Shown here: positions 34,339-45,350 of the stretch, piece by piece | Layout of the letters: each line of letters starts with the position of its first letter | How positions within the stretch are numbered: position 1 is the first letter of the stretch | From: Neoceratodus forsteri | Taxonomy: Eukaryota; Chordata; Ceratodontiformes; Ceratodontidae | Direction of reading: 5' to 3' | Length of the DNA stretch: 64,000 nt | Assembly (NCBI GenBank): GCA_016271365.2 | Contig: CM028130.1 | Location: 472,597,501-472,661,500, forward strand | The notes under the pieces: model-generated | What the model was told of the DNA's origin: nothing | What the model saw: the letters and a program-made list of their open reading frames with translations, nothing else | Databases searched by the model: none | Made by a program: the position numbers and the translations under genes

Positions 34339-34551
34339 GCAGAACGGCCAGAGGTTCCCCCTACTGGTGAGTAGGGGAATTTCCCCGATGTCCTGGCCAA
34401 ATTCCCCTCATTCACTAAGAATACCACCAACAGCTTAATCTGGTTCAAGGTTAGTTGGCATTCATTTGTATCCCCTTCCCCCGGGTCTTGCCTGAAAATA
34501 GGCAGGATTTGTCTAGTGCATGTACCCAGTCAACAAAAACTAAATAAATAA

Positions 34552-34704
34552 ACAGGGCTTCAGCCATCCCAGCTATAACAGTGCAGAACCAGGGCATCAG
34601 CCATCCTAGCTGTAGCACAGTGCAGAAATGGGGTTCCAGCCATCCCAGCTATAACACAGTGCAGAAACAGGGCTTCAGCCATCCTAGCTGTAAAACAGTG
34701 CAGA
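34552..34704. repeat. 39-bp minisatellite, segment 2
   Basis: About four units. It starts with ACAGGGCTTCAGCC, exactly where segment 1 stopped, and ends AGTGCAGA, which is the left copy of the 8-bp duplication of the hAT-like element. Confidence 0.85.
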
Positions 34705-34859
34705 CATGGGTGCCAACATTTGAAACATTTTGTGGGTGCTCAGGAGAATTATAAAAGGCCGGGGGTCTGGGGTCCGACTAGGGCCCCAGAAGCTATTGGA
34801 TTTTTCATGCTTTGTGGTGCATTTAAGGGGTATTTTGACACATTTAAGAATGTTTATAT

Positions 34860-35230
34860 ACCACCACCACTACTCCACAGCAGAAGATGCAAGGGTGCCC
34901 TTGGGGGTTCTTTGACGCCCAACAAGGCACTAAGACCCATAGGAGAGTGCTCTGGAGGAATTTTTGATGCCTCCAGATGTTGCAAGCATGCCCTGAATAT
35001 GGATTTTAGGTTACAGTACCACCACCCCACAAGGTGTAAGAGTGCCCTGGAGGGTTCTTTGATGCCCTGAGGTACCAAGAATCATAGAAAAGTGCCCTGA
35101 ATGGCTCTTTGGTACTCCCAAGTGCTGCAAGGATACTCCAGATAGTAACTTCATGTTACATTGCTAAGCCCCACAGGGTGTAAGAGTGTCTTGGTGGTTC
35201 TTTGATGCTCCCAGGTGCTGCAAGGATGTG
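34860..35230. repeat. Imperfect tandem repeats near the hAT-like left end
   Basis: Three or four degenerate units recur, each with CCACA-GGTGTAAGAGTG, GGTTCTTTGATGC and CCCAGGTGCTGCAAGGA-like blocks. The open frame at 34720-35070 is a by-product of these repeats. Subterminal repeats are common in hAT elements, where they bind transposase. Confidence 0.55.
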
Positions 35231-35264
35231 ACCTGTGATTTAAGTAACAAAATTTGCAAACGTT

Positions 35265-35315
35265 TTAAGTAACTTGATCAGTCTCTGGAATGCTGAGACT
35301 GATCAAGTTACTTAA
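35265..35315. repeat. Perfect 21-bp inverted repeat (hairpin)
   Basis: The arms 35265-35285 and 35295-35315 are exactly complementary over 21 bases around a 9-base loop TGGAATGCT. The arm core is AACTTGATCAGTCTC. It lies in the hAT-like element, left of DIRS A. It is not followed by a T run, so it does not look like a terminator. Confidence 0.85.
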
Positions 35316-35563
35316 CCTCCTTGCAGGTACACAGAGTATGCCAGGCAGCTAGGGAAGAGTTCACAGTAGCAAACTTCCCCAGTGCCGTACACTCTGTCCT
35401 TGTCCCCATGGTGTCTGTGTCCTTCATTTTAAGTGTGTTGCTTTCCATCATAATAACCCACCCACGCAAGGTAAACAAGGACTAGAACCCCAACCATCAC
35501 ACTAGCAATCACAAGTTAATTTTTTATTAAGGTTTCTGATCAGTTTATCAGTACAGAAAGAAT

Positions 35564-35873
35564 AAATTTCTCACCATAGTAACCTTGTTTCTTCAAAGGG
35601 ATCACTCATTATGATTAAACAAATGTAGTCAGCCTCCTGTGTTGGACTGCCCGGAGAGATGGAATTGTAACATAAATGCTGTTCTAACCCCAGGAATCAC
35701 TCATTATGACTAAACAAATGCAGTCAGCTTCCTGTGTTTGACTGCCCAGAGAGATGGAATTGTATGCAAATTATGGAACTCTCAATTGGCTCATGCCACT
35801 TTCAAACCGATGCCCTAGCAACTGTTGCACTCTGAGTGCTTCAGATTCTTACGTAGCCTAAACTGGGTGTAAA
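35564..35873. repeat. DIRS A composite left terminal repeat
   Basis: Two terminal-repeat units lie in tandem. The first (35564-35664) matches one half of the ICR. The second (35682-35873) matches the inverted right terminus. Between them 17 bases (35665-35681, TTGTAACATAAATGCTG) are the exact reverse complement of the DNA just outside the right end (41494-41510). Confidence 0.75.
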
Positions 35874-35932
35874 ACCCACTAACTATGATAATATTTATAT
35901 ATATATATATATATATATATACAGTATTTACA

Positions 35933-35966
<34 letters not shown>

Positions 35967-36159
35967 AATAATTTTGTGTCATCTCATGTCAAAAAAACAT
36001 CCCAATAAATAAACCTAAAAAACTTGAGACTACAAGGGAACCAAATGGTTAACAAAAGGTGAGCCTCAAACATAACCTCTATGGAAAAATACATTATAAA
36101 ACAGGGATGCAGAACAACGTTGATAAGTTTTTTAGTAGGGGAGGCAGGGTGGGTGCTTT

Positions 36160-36262
36160 AATCATAATGAGTGATCCCTTTGAAGAAACAAGATTACTAT
36201 GATGAGTAATTTTTTCTTCTAACCCCAGGAATCACTCATTATGATTAAACAAATGCAGACTA
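36160..36262. repeat. DIRS A internal complementary region
   Basis: The left half (to about 36213) is the near-perfect reverse complement of the outer left end at 35564 onward (GGGATCACTCATTATGATTAA block). The right half (from CTTCTAACCCCAGG) is the reverse complement of the right end around 41440-41493. This head-to-head joining of ends is diagnostic of DIRS elements. Confidence 0.85.
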
Positions 36263-36283
36263 CCAAGCAATACCTTTGGAGGT

Positions 36284-37651
36284 TCAACAGAAAACCTGTT
36301 TAGGAAACAGGTTCTGCAGCGCTACTGTACCAAACTTGGCATCACTTCTGGATTGCAGATCCAGGCTGTAATGCTTTGTGGAGGTGTGTACTCTTTTCCA
36401 TGTAGCTGCTTTGCAGATTTCCAAGAGTGGAATATCCCTTGAAACTGCCACTAACGCAGCTGTACCCCTGGTGGAATGTGCTCTGAGGCCCAGGGGAGCC
36501 TGTTTTCCCACTTTACTATAGCAAAACTGGATACATGCCACTGTCCAACGAGCAATTGTATGCTTTGTGGCAGGTCTACCCTTACCTACCTCTCCATAGG
36601 TAAGAAAGAGCTGTGTCTGGCCTGGTCAGTAAGATTTAGTTCTGTCAATACAGTGGCTAAGTGCCCTTTTGACATCAAGGGAGTGAAGCCTCCTTTCTGA
36701 AGAACTGGAGTTCTCTGTGAAAAAGACAGGTAAAGTGATGGACTGATTTAAATGGAAATCAGACACCACTTTGGGAAGAAATTTTCTATTGGTCCTGAGG
36801 ACCACTTTGTCCCTGTGGAATGAGATGTAATCTACATCTGTGCACAGGTCTTTTAACTCACTGATTCTTCTGGCTGAAGTAATAGCCACCAAAAACACAG
36901 TTTTCCAAGTTGTATACTTCAAGTCTGCTGTTGCCATCAGTTCGAATGGGTCATCCATGAGCTTGGCAATGCAGATATTCAGATTCCAGGCCGAAAATGG
37001 TTCTCTCAAAGGAGGGTACAAAAAGTTAAGGCCTTTAAAATATTTCCTGAAGACTGGATGAGAGGCCAAGGACCTCTCTTTGCCTGCTGACAGGTAAGCT
37101 GAAACTGAAGCCAAATGAACCTTGAGTGTGAAAGGCTTCAGAGCTAAAGAATGCAAGTGGGTCGGGTAATCCAGAAGAATGGCAAGGTCAACCCTGGATG
37201 GGTCGGTACCCTTACCTGCACACCATATGGAAAATCTCTTCCACTTGGCAGAGTATGTCTTTTTAGTGGAAGGTTTCCTAGAGCCCCTAAGTACTGCCAA
37301 AACTTGTTCTGACAGTTTAAGATTCACGTACTCTAAGTCCTCAAGAGCCAGGCCTTGAGCCTTAGTGATTTCAGGCTGTGGTACAGTATCCTGCCCTGGG
37401 AGGAAGTCAACAGGTTGTGCTTCCTGGACAAATAAATTGGAGGTACCACTGACAGAGTCAACAGAAGCAAATACCAGTGCTGCCTCACCCAATCTGGTAC
37501 CACCAGTATCATTGTTGCCAGTTGGCACCTCGATTTCAGCAGGGTCTTGAATATCAGTGGAAAAGGAAGGAAGGCATACAGAAACTTCCCTGTCCAATCC
37601 AGTGCCAACACATCCAGGGGTAGTGTGCCCTTGAGAGGAGGCCTGCAGCAA
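36284..37651 (-). pseudogene. DIRS A tyrosine recombinase
   Basis: The frame 37651-36626 holds an N-terminal core-binding domain (SRKPSTKKTYSAKWKRF, LKPFTLKVHLASVSAYLSAG). The catalytic domain follows, with the first arginine in VAITSARRISELKDL and then RTNRKFLPKVVSDFHL. The last part (36541-36284) carries the H-x-x-R box AHSTRGTAAL and the tyrosine in KHYSLD. The enzyme integrates circular cDNA without target duplication. A frameshift and missing sequence near 36550-36630 separate the two parts, so the protein is broken although all catalytic residues can be found. Confidence 0.85.
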
Positions 37652-37691
37652 TATATTGGTAGCTGGTGATTTTCTGCAGAGGCGAAGAGAT

Positions 37692-39209
37692 CTACAGTAT
37701 CTCTGGAGTGCCCCAACGTCTGAAAATCGAACTGAGAATCTGAGGATTCATACACCACTCATGATGATCCTGACTTATCCTGCTGAGGGAGTCTGCCAGT
37801 ACATTGTCCTTTTCTGGAAGATGTATGGCTGAAAGGGACACCTTCATGGAGTAGGCCAGGGACCACAGCCTCATTGCTTCTGTGCACAGTGGGGCTGACC
37901 TGGTTCCTCCTTGTTTGTTTATGTAATACATAGTAGTGGTGTTGCCTGTTCTGACCTGCACCACTTTGTTTTGAAGATGTGGAGCAAATGCCTGCAGGGC
38001 TAGGTACATTGCCCTGAGCTCCAAAAAATTTATATGCAACATGGATTCTTGAGTAGACCATGTACCACTTGTTGTATAATCCAACATGTTTGCTCCCCAA
38101 CCCAGGAGGGATGCATCTGTGTAAGGACTAAGGAAGGTGGTTCCTTTGTGAAAGGAACTCCTACCCGCAGGTTTTGCTCATCCAACCACCACTGCAGTGC
38201 CAGTAGGAGAGTGTGGGTGACTGGAACCAGTTTGGACAGAGGATCTGTCCTCTGTGACCAGTATTGTCTCTGGTGGAACTGAATGTCCCTCATTTGGAAT
38301 CTGGAACCCAGTACCACTGTGGTGGCAGCTGACATGTGGCCCAAAAGCCTGAGAAACTCTCTGGCTGGGTTGGGTTTTCCTGGTACAAATGAGCTTGCAA
38401 TTCGTAGAATACTGTTTACCCTGTCCTGTGGCAAGAAAGCTCTGCCCAGACTGGTGTTCAGTTGCACTCCAATGAACTCGAGTACCTGAACTGGTGTTTG
38501 CTGAGACTTCTGCTCATTTATGAGGAAAACCAGGGATTCCAGAGTAGACTTTGTTAGTGCTAAGGCCTGCTCTATAAGATGTAGAGATGGACCCACCACT
38601 AACCAGTCGTCCAGGTAGGGAAAGACTGATACTTCCTGTTTTTCTCAGAAACTCCACTACCACGGCCAAACACTTTGTAAGTGCCCTTGGTGCAGAAGTC
38701 AGGCCAAAAGAAAGGGCTGCAAACTGATAATGGCCTGAGGCCAGTCTGAACTTCAGAAACTTTCTGTGGGAAGGTCTGATAGGGATGTGAAAATAAACGT
38801 CCTTTAAATCTAGGGAGGCTAGCCAGTCTCCCTTTTGTAAAGTGGGAATGATCAGAGCAAGAGTGACCATTTTGAGTTTTGGTTTCAGAATATGTCTGTT
38901 TAGAAGTCTTAAATTCAGGATAGGTCGCCAATCCCCATTTTTCTTCTTTGTAAGGAAGTATCTGGAGTAGAAGCCTTTGCTCCTCTGGTTCAGGGCCACA
39001 TGCTCCACTGCCTTGATAGCTAGCAGATGTTTTACTTCAGCATTCAGTAGGATTCTGTCTGCAGATGTGACTGGTGCAAATGTTCTTGCTCTCAGCTTGG
39101 TAAGAGATTTGAAGCTGATTGCCAAACCCTGGCTTACCACCTCCAGGACCCACTTGTCTGTGGTGATGGTATACCAATCCTGAAGAAAATGAGCCAGTCT
39201 GCCACCCAC
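37692..39209 (-). pseudogene. DIRS A reverse transcriptase-RNase H
   Basis: 39209-38514 starts the polymerase: KWVLEVVSQGLAISFKSL, KKKNGDWRPILNLRLLNRHI, then palm A ASLDLKDVYFHIPI and LSFGLTSAP. A frameshift near 38620 disrupts the YLDDW catalytic motif, whose DNA (PYLDDWLVVG-like) lies at 38600-38625. The thumb continues at 38599-38030 (EFIGVQLNTSLGRAFLP, LGHMSAATTVVLGSRFQM). RNase H at 38087-37692 has ELRAMYLALQAF, NTTTMYYINKQGG and NVLADSLSR. All domains are recognisable and several shifts kill the gene. Confidence 0.85.
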
Positions 39210-39324
39210 TGAAGGATTTTTGGCAGGGGATGTGACCTGTACTAGCCTGTCAGGGATTCTGAGTGGGCTGTGCCTGAATCACTGGGGAGGGAAACGCTCT
39301 CCTCATGGCTCTTCTGCCCCTTCC

Positions 39325-40978
39325 TCAGAAATATCCTTTAGGCTGTTGTTGCAGCTGAGAGGCCAGAGCTTGGAAAAAAGGTCTGGAGTAGGATCCCCTA
39401 CCCCTGTCTTCCCTGGTCTGGGACCTATAGGATGAGGAAGGCCTATCCTTAGAATTACTTCTGTGGGTGGCCTTATATTCTTCTACCTTTTTCATATAGG
39501 CCTCTGTCTTATCTCCAAATAAGGAATTTTTCTCAAAAGGAAAGTCCATTGCCTTAGCCTGGGTGTCCAGGGTCAAGTTTGTTGTCCTGAGCCAGGCAAA
39601 TCTTCTAAGGGAGACAGACAGTGCCATCAACCTGACTGCGGAGTCATGAGTGTCCACAGCCATGTGGAACTGGTATTTCGTGGCATCTACAGCAGCCCTT
39701 GCTGTATCCTGCAAGTCCACTGCCACCTCATCAGGCACTTTGTCAGCCAGAGCTAACACTGCATTCCAGAATATCTTCTGGTATTGCACTGCATAGGCCA
39801 TATAATTAGCCTGTCTAAGGATGAAAGAAGGATAAGAGAAGCCACCATATATCCTTTCTTCCCCACTGTATCCATCTTCCGAGAGTCCTTATCTGGAGGA
39901 TGGGTAGCCAAGGAGATTCTGGCATTGTCGCAGGCAGCAGCTTGCACACCTTCAGGGTCAGGGTGGCTGAACAGAAAATCAGCTGTTGAACTATCAAGCT
40001 GATATTTCTTGTCAGCTTTTTTGTCGACTCCTGGATTAGAATTTGGATTTTGGAATATTTCCATTGCAGCCTTTTTTAAGAACTTATGTATAGGCAGTAA
40101 TAAATGTTTTGCTGGGGTTAACCCCATCATATCCAGGAACTCAGCTTCCTCCACATCCTCCTCTGTCTCCTGCAGAGGGAGGTTGAGTGTTTCTACCATG
40201 CTTTTAACAAAAGCATAACGTGAGGAATAATCCTCTGGACCTGGGGTTGGGGGGGTGACCGAAATCCTGTTCTGGAGAAACCTCTGGATCTATCTGTTCC
40301 TCCTCGAAATCCTCATCCTCCACCTCAAGAAATGAAGCCTGTGGCTCCTGAGAGGGTGGAACCGGTACAGGAACCAGGGCAGTCGGTATCAGAACCGGGA
40401 CTGCATCTTGCAGTGCTTGCAAGACCTGTAAGGCCTTGGCAATGTCCTCAGCCGACAGCATACCAGTTTTGCAAGCTGGGAGCTCCTTAGACTTCTCAGC
40501 CGGAGGTGCAGCGACGTTTTTCTTTACATTTTTTCTTCTGTGGCACAGGTTTAGTCCCTGATTCCACTGATCTTTTTTGCTTACCCTGCTCAACTTTATC
40601 GGATCCTTTGTCAGGATCCTTAGCTTTACCTCTATCCTTTCTTGTGCCAGAGGTGGAGGAACCAGTTTCACCAGTATTAGTAGGAGCAGAGGCCATCTCT
40701 TCTAATATTTTTGACCTTTTCCTAAGAGTTTTAGGACAAAATGTTTTACAAATGTCACAATTTGCAAAAATATGGCTAGTACCCTGACAAAAAATACACA
40801 ATGAATGTCTGTCTGTTTTAGCTATTATCTGACCACAAGACTCACACAGTTTGAAACCAGTGGGTCCTGTGTGTTTTTTAGGCTTAACAACAGGAGCCTC
40901 TGACTCTGAGCAGGAATCGCTAAAGAAAATATAATGAATTATCAGTTCCTTAGAACCGAATATAACCACTATAAACAA
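39325..40978 (-). pseudogene. DIRS A gag-like protein
   Basis: The Cys/His module lies near the start (about 40880-40730): KKHTGPTGFKLCESCGQII, HSLCIFCQGTSH, then CDICKTFC. An acidic/proline-rich middle follows (40671-40204), then the conserved segment DKKADKKYQLD, AACDNARISLATHPPDKDS (40199-39753), then FAWLRTTNLTLDTQAKAMDFP and FGDKTEAYMKKVEEYK (39801-39325). The protein probably packages element RNA. The reading frame shifts three times. The start may be near 40910 in a different frame, since the first 25 residues of the open frame look like leader sequence. Confidence 0.75.
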
Positions 40979-41493
40979 CTGCTAACGGTTCAGGGAACTG
41001 AGTGCTACTCGGTTCCTGACACTGAGAAACTTAGAAATCTATATAAAAATTAAATAAAAATATGCGGTAAGGAACCTACCGTGGAAAGTTAACAAATATA
41101 AAGACTGAGGTAAAAACCTCACTAGAAATAGTGGAACCCTTGGTTCCAAGGAACCGTGAAAGAACCGCTAAATACAATAAATTCTGCACAAACTACAAAA
41201 TAAACTAAAACTAAGGCAGCAATCTGAAATATAAAGTAAAACCACTACTTATCGATCAGATAATTAGATTTTGAAGAAGTTGAAGGACTGCTCTCTGGGA
41301 CGTCTTCACTAGGTAGGCGGAGTAAAGAATCTGAAGCACTCAGAGTGCGACAGTTGCTAGGGCAGCAGTTTGAAAGTGGCATGAGCCAATTGAGAGTTCC
41401 ATAATTTGCATATAATTCCATCTCTCCGGGCAGTCAAACACAGGAAGCTGACTGCATTTGTTTAGTCATAATGAGTGATTCCTGGGGTTAGAA

Positions 41494-43853
41494 CAGCATT
41501 TATGTTACAATGCAAATTAATTAAGCCACTACCACACCAAACTCAAACTGTTTGTAGCAGCAGTACGTGTTGAGCATGATAACACATACCCCCCACAAAA
41601 ATCTGCCTTTTATTTTAATCAATGCAACTCACTGTTCTTAACTTGTCTACACTTTACCTGAAGCTCATAAAAACAATTAAAGACCAATTAAGTCCATCCT
41701 AACCCTGTCTACCATTTCTCTCACTCTGCGCACTTGCACAGCACAGACATAATAAAATAATGGATAGACTTAACTGCAATGCAAAAGAAAACTGAGAACA
41801 ATGAAAGGGCTGAAATTAACCCTGAAAGAGTTTAGCAGCTACCCTACCCCTGAGCCTTCACTTTAAATTTGAAATTTTGATGATATACAGTAAGAGATAG
41901 CTCTCACAGCACACAAGCTTATAGTATATAGAACAAACTGCTCAGAATAACACTCTTGTATCATAACAGGAACTTCTCACAGCACCTATAAACTTTTAAT
42001 AACTAGTATTGCAGGCTGGCTAAGAGCTGTAGTGGTAGCATATTATTTGCTGTATGCACCTGTACTAACATCAACTTCTGCAAATGCTGTTGAAGTATTT
42101 CACTGAATGGAATCTTACGTGTTATTTGTAGCAACATAAACCTGCTCCCACCCCCAGGCTGGTGGCCAAGAAGCCCACTTTGATGTTGATAACCTGGAGT
42201 ACCAGGTTTCGTATATTATCCCTGTATTCCCACACATATGCTTAACTGGGTCTGGTTCTCCTTGTGAAGGAGCAGAAAACCAGCCATTTTAGTACCTCTG
42301 CTGGTTAAGGAAGGAGCAGCACTGTGTTGGTTGTGAAAGCAGCATCTCTCCTGCCCTATAGGCCAGAGCAATGGGGGCAGGTTTGGCATTCCCATCATTA
42401 AGGTGGGAGACAGAGGGGAACTGATGGAGTAGTGGGCAAGAAAATGATTGAAAGATGATCATTTAATCCTGATAACCTGGTGATGGAATTGTACTACCAA
42501 GCATGACGCCTAGTTAGAATCACAAACCAAACTCCTCACAACAGGTTTGAGAGATCTTGCATGCATTGCTCTGGGGGCGGGGACACAACCATCCAAACAC
42601 TTAAGTGTCCCCTTCAGTGAGAATGTGGATGTGCTGTGGCATTTGACATCATTGGGGACAAGCAAACTGTTCTGCTTCTCCCAGTCACAGAAAGCATGAC
42701 CCATGAAGAGAAGGTGGGAACCTCTAGTAATGAGAAAGAATGCCAGTGAAGGTATGGCCAAATGTTGCTTTGTCTCCCCAATCAGGGACACTGATTTAGC
42801 ATGAATGAAAAGGTAGAATCTGTTTTTAACCTACTGGATTCTAGTATTTTTGGCCAGTGTCTTCTGCATTCCTAGTTATGATGATCTATGAAAGTTTTTC
42901 AGTTCTGGGGATGTGGACCCATTTTTGTAGCCCCAGAAATCAAGCCACTTCACCAGAATGCTCATAAACACCGATAATAATCCAGTGTCTTTGTCCATGA
43001 CCAGTCCATTGATCTCTTCTGGAAATCCTTGTACTGTCACTGGATCCCATCCCAAAGTAATGTTAGGGAGTCCTGCTGTGACAGCAACACCTCTACTGTA
43101 CCCTCAGAAGGTGGTGGAATGCTAAAAGATGACCAGAAGGGAGTGTTGTCAGTTGGGGGCTACATGGAAGATCAGACAGTGAGCAGAAATAAGGGCTGCT
43201 CTATAGGGTATGATGGAAATGTAAACAAAAAAATCTAATTTATACTTAGTACATGATGCTCGTAAACAATAATGCCCCATTCATTTCTAAAATCTTTAAA
43301 TTCCATTTGTGCATGCTCTCTCTCTCTTTCTCTCTCTCCTCAGTTCATGCAGAGCTGTATCAAAGGACAAGGTTAATGTTTCAGATGGGTGAATCTATAA
43401 ACAATTCTCTGCAAATTACACAAATTTTGAGCTGCTCTTAAACTAACCTCCTGCGAATCTCTTCTTGACTAAAGTCACCCTCCGCTCGTCTAGTCCCACT
43501 CCTCCATACTCCCGTCCACACGCAACAAACGCAACACCCCCTCCATCTTGATTGCTCCTCGACTGCAACAGACGGATGTGGTTGACCCTACTCCTACTCC
43601 CAATACACGTATGGTCCAGAAAAACACAAGTTCCTCCTCCAATGTGACAGGTGCAAAAAAAAATCACAGTGAGTGAAAGTAACACTCAGTCTGGAGTAGC
43701 AGAGTCAGACAGTGTTTTACAGTGTGGAATGGAATAACTTAAAATCGAGCCGTTTGTATTCCCTAAGAATATAAATAGTCTGTTTTTTGCGGGGGCCCTG
43801 TTTAACTTTGTGGATGCTTCAGCACCTGAGCACTCAGGCTGTCAGTGCCCCTG
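41494..43853. other. Right part of the hAT-like element, non-coding
   Basis: There is no gene over 2.3 kb. Short open frames show no family motifs. A (TCTC)n tract lies at 43317-43340. I see nothing else of note in this stretch. Confidence 0.5.
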
Positions 43854-44134
43854 AGTGCAGAAACAGGGCTTCAGCCATCACAGCCATAACACAGTGCAGA
43901 AACAGGGTTCCAGCCATCCCAGCTTTAACACAGTACAGAAATAGGTTTCAGCCATCCCAGCAGTAACACAGTACAGAAACAGGGCTTCAGCCATCCCAAC
44001 TGTAACACATGGCAGAAACAGGGTTCCAGCCATCCCATCTGTAACACAGTGTAGATACAGGATTTAGCCATCCCAGCAGTAACACAGTGCAAAAACAGGG
44101 CTTCAGCCATCCCAGCTGTAACACAGCGCAGAAA
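43854..44134. repeat. 39-bp minisatellite, segment 3
   Basis: About seven units of the 39-bp repeat, beginning with AGTGCAGAAACAGGG and ending GCGCAGAAA. The 39-bp period (13 codons) yields a repetitive open frame on the minus strand (43925-44110) of roughly C-x-VL-x-LGWLKP units. That frame is an artefact, not a gene. Confidence 0.9.
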
Positions 44135-45252
44135 ATATAAATTAAGTTACTTACCGTAATTATGATCTTCGCAAATATCTTCACCATTCATTACTAATGG
44201 GTCCTACCGGAGTTCATGACCCTGCACGGAAATAAAAAAGACCACTGTCTCTTTAAAAATGTTTTGTATTGGTGGAGACGATGGGACAGCGCCACCCTTG
44301 AGCCCAACATTCTACATGGTGCTCATGGGTTGGCCAGTAACAGACGCCAACTCCACCCGGCTCTCAGTTCTGTCCGCCAGGTGAGGAACAGGAAAGGGGG
44401 GAGGGGGTTCAGAGGGCCAGGGTGCCCGAAAGATAGGGAAGGGTAGGGAAAAAAATGAAAATAAAGCCGGAGACTAACTAGGATTAGGTCGGGGAAAACT
44501 AAGAAGGACAGACATGGGGTGACAAGAACACTGGACAGCCCTGGGCAAGGTAAAAACAACTAAGAGATAGGAGAGAAGGAAAGAAGACAGATGGAGGAAG
44601 AAAAACTGGCCTAACTCTCCCCAACACTCCCCAGCCCCACAGCCTGCAGATCTGTCTCCTCAGGGAGCCCAGAGACTAGATTTCACAAGTGGAAAAAGGA
44701 TTAAACCAGGGCTGAAACATCCAAACTGGATGAAGAGGGAGGAGAAAAAAGGGGGGGGGGGGAGTTGTAGGGATGGAAGATCCAGATGCCTAGGGACTTG
44801 AGCATACTGAGAGAAATTAATTCCTTTTTCCCTTTTCTTATTTTTTTTTTAACAAAGAGAGAATCTCATCTCTCATATTGACAAACTTGTTCCTTACCTT
44901 CTGTTTTCATCCATACCTTGCCTCCTAGTCTGAGTGTCCATTCTCCTTCTAAAATGTGCTAGAAGAAGAAGAATTGAGTACCCGAAGAGGATCACTCCAG
45001 GAAGCAGATCCCAAGGACTGGAGGACTGCTCAGCTGGGAAAGCCGTTAAGGGAGTCAACCCTAAAGGTATCACATAAAAGTGGAGCGACCTCTCTGACCA
45101 CCAGTGGTGGAAACATCCAGAGTGGACACAGGGTTCATCCAGGCCCAGACCCTGATGTTCCAATCCCCTCCGGCCAGAAGGAGAGGGAGGAGAGGGAGAA
45201 AAGGGGCTGGGATGCCCAGTGTCTGATCATAGGGTGGAGGGTGGGTGTAATG

Positions 45253-45350
45253 AATGGTGAAGATATTAGGAAGATGATAATATGGTAAGTATGTAATTTG
45301 TATATCTTACCCAAATTAATCTTCACCATTCATTACTAATGGGTCCAAGT
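45253..45350. repeat. DIRS C internal complementary region
   Basis: GAATGGTGAAGATATT and GGTAAGTATGTAATTT are the reverse complement of the left end (44135-44190). ATCTTACCCAAATTAAT and TCACCATTCATTACTAATGG are the reverse complement of the right end (51070-51109). The halves meet at GTATATCTT. Confidence 0.85.

Larger units (their letters stand above)
28544..34368 (-). mobile_element. Near full-length Tx1/L1-superfamily LINE inside the SINE
   Basis: The element is 5.8 kb on the minus strand, with ORF1 (34338-32318) and ORF2 (32070-28904). GAGTGGGGGAATTT (28530-28543) and GAGTAGGGGAATTT (34369-34382), 14 bases with one mismatch, form the target duplication within the SINE. Its 5' UTR is only about 30 bp before the ORF1 ATG. 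The 3' end has no long A tract. Two-ORF architecture, a three-knuckle ORF1 and a C-terminal cysteine motif in ORF2 point to the Tx1 branch of the L1 superfamily. Several frameshifts and stops show decay. Confidence 0.8.
28291..34551 (+). mobile_element. tRNA-headed SINE with HE1/V-SINE-like core, split by a Tx1 LINE
   Basis: The 5' part (28291-28543) begins with a tRNA-like head carrying an A box TGGCTCAGTAGG and a B box GGGTTCAGTTTCC. A central core follows with CTTTCAGATGAGACGTTAAA and GATCCCATGGCAC, the type found in HE1 and V-SINE families. The element breaks at GAGTGGGGGAATTT and resumes at 34369 with GAGTAGGGGAATTT, then CCGATGTCCTGGCCAAATTC and a tail ending AAATAAATAAA. The tail matches the L2-like LINE end at 3630-3704. 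It is transcribed by RNA polymerase III in related families and is non-coding. Confidence 0.85.
35564..41493 (-). mobile_element. DIRS copy A: gag, RT-RNase H, tyrosine recombinase
   Basis: On the minus strand the order is leader, gag (40978-39325), RT-RH (39209-37692) and YR (37651-36284). Inverted termini are present: 35685-35870 is the reverse complement of about 41310-41493 (shared GGAATCACTCATTATGA, GAGAGATGGAATT and CTCAATTGGCTCATGCC). The ICR at 36160-36262 combines the reverse complements of both outer ends, as in DIRS elements that replicate through a circle. No target duplication is seen. A (TA)n stretch fills 35891-35964. Genes are frameshifted, so this copy is inactive. It sits inside the hAT-like element. 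Confidence 0.9.
34705..43853. mobile_element. hAT-like DNA transposon, non-coding, containing DIRS A
   Basis: AGTGCAGA at 34697-34704 is repeated at 43854-43861, an 8-bp target duplication as made by hAT transposases. The ends CATGGGTGCCAACA and (rev-comp) CAGGGGCACTGACA are similar imperfect terminal inverted repeats starting CA, a hAT hallmark. The minisatellite phase is continuous across the insertion. Without DIRS A (35564-41493) the element is about 3.2 kb. I find no transposase frame, so it is probably a non-autonomous derivative. The class call rests on duplication length and end pattern only. Confidence 0.65.

Noticed and set aside
35891..35964. (TA)n tract as a functional site
   Set aside because: It is a simple dinucleotide repeat within the DIRS A terminal region, and nothing around it suggests function.
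43925..44110. Repetitive 61-codon frame with GWLKP units
   Set aside because: It is a translation of the 39-bp minisatellite. The period is a multiple of three, so the frame stays open without coding meaning.
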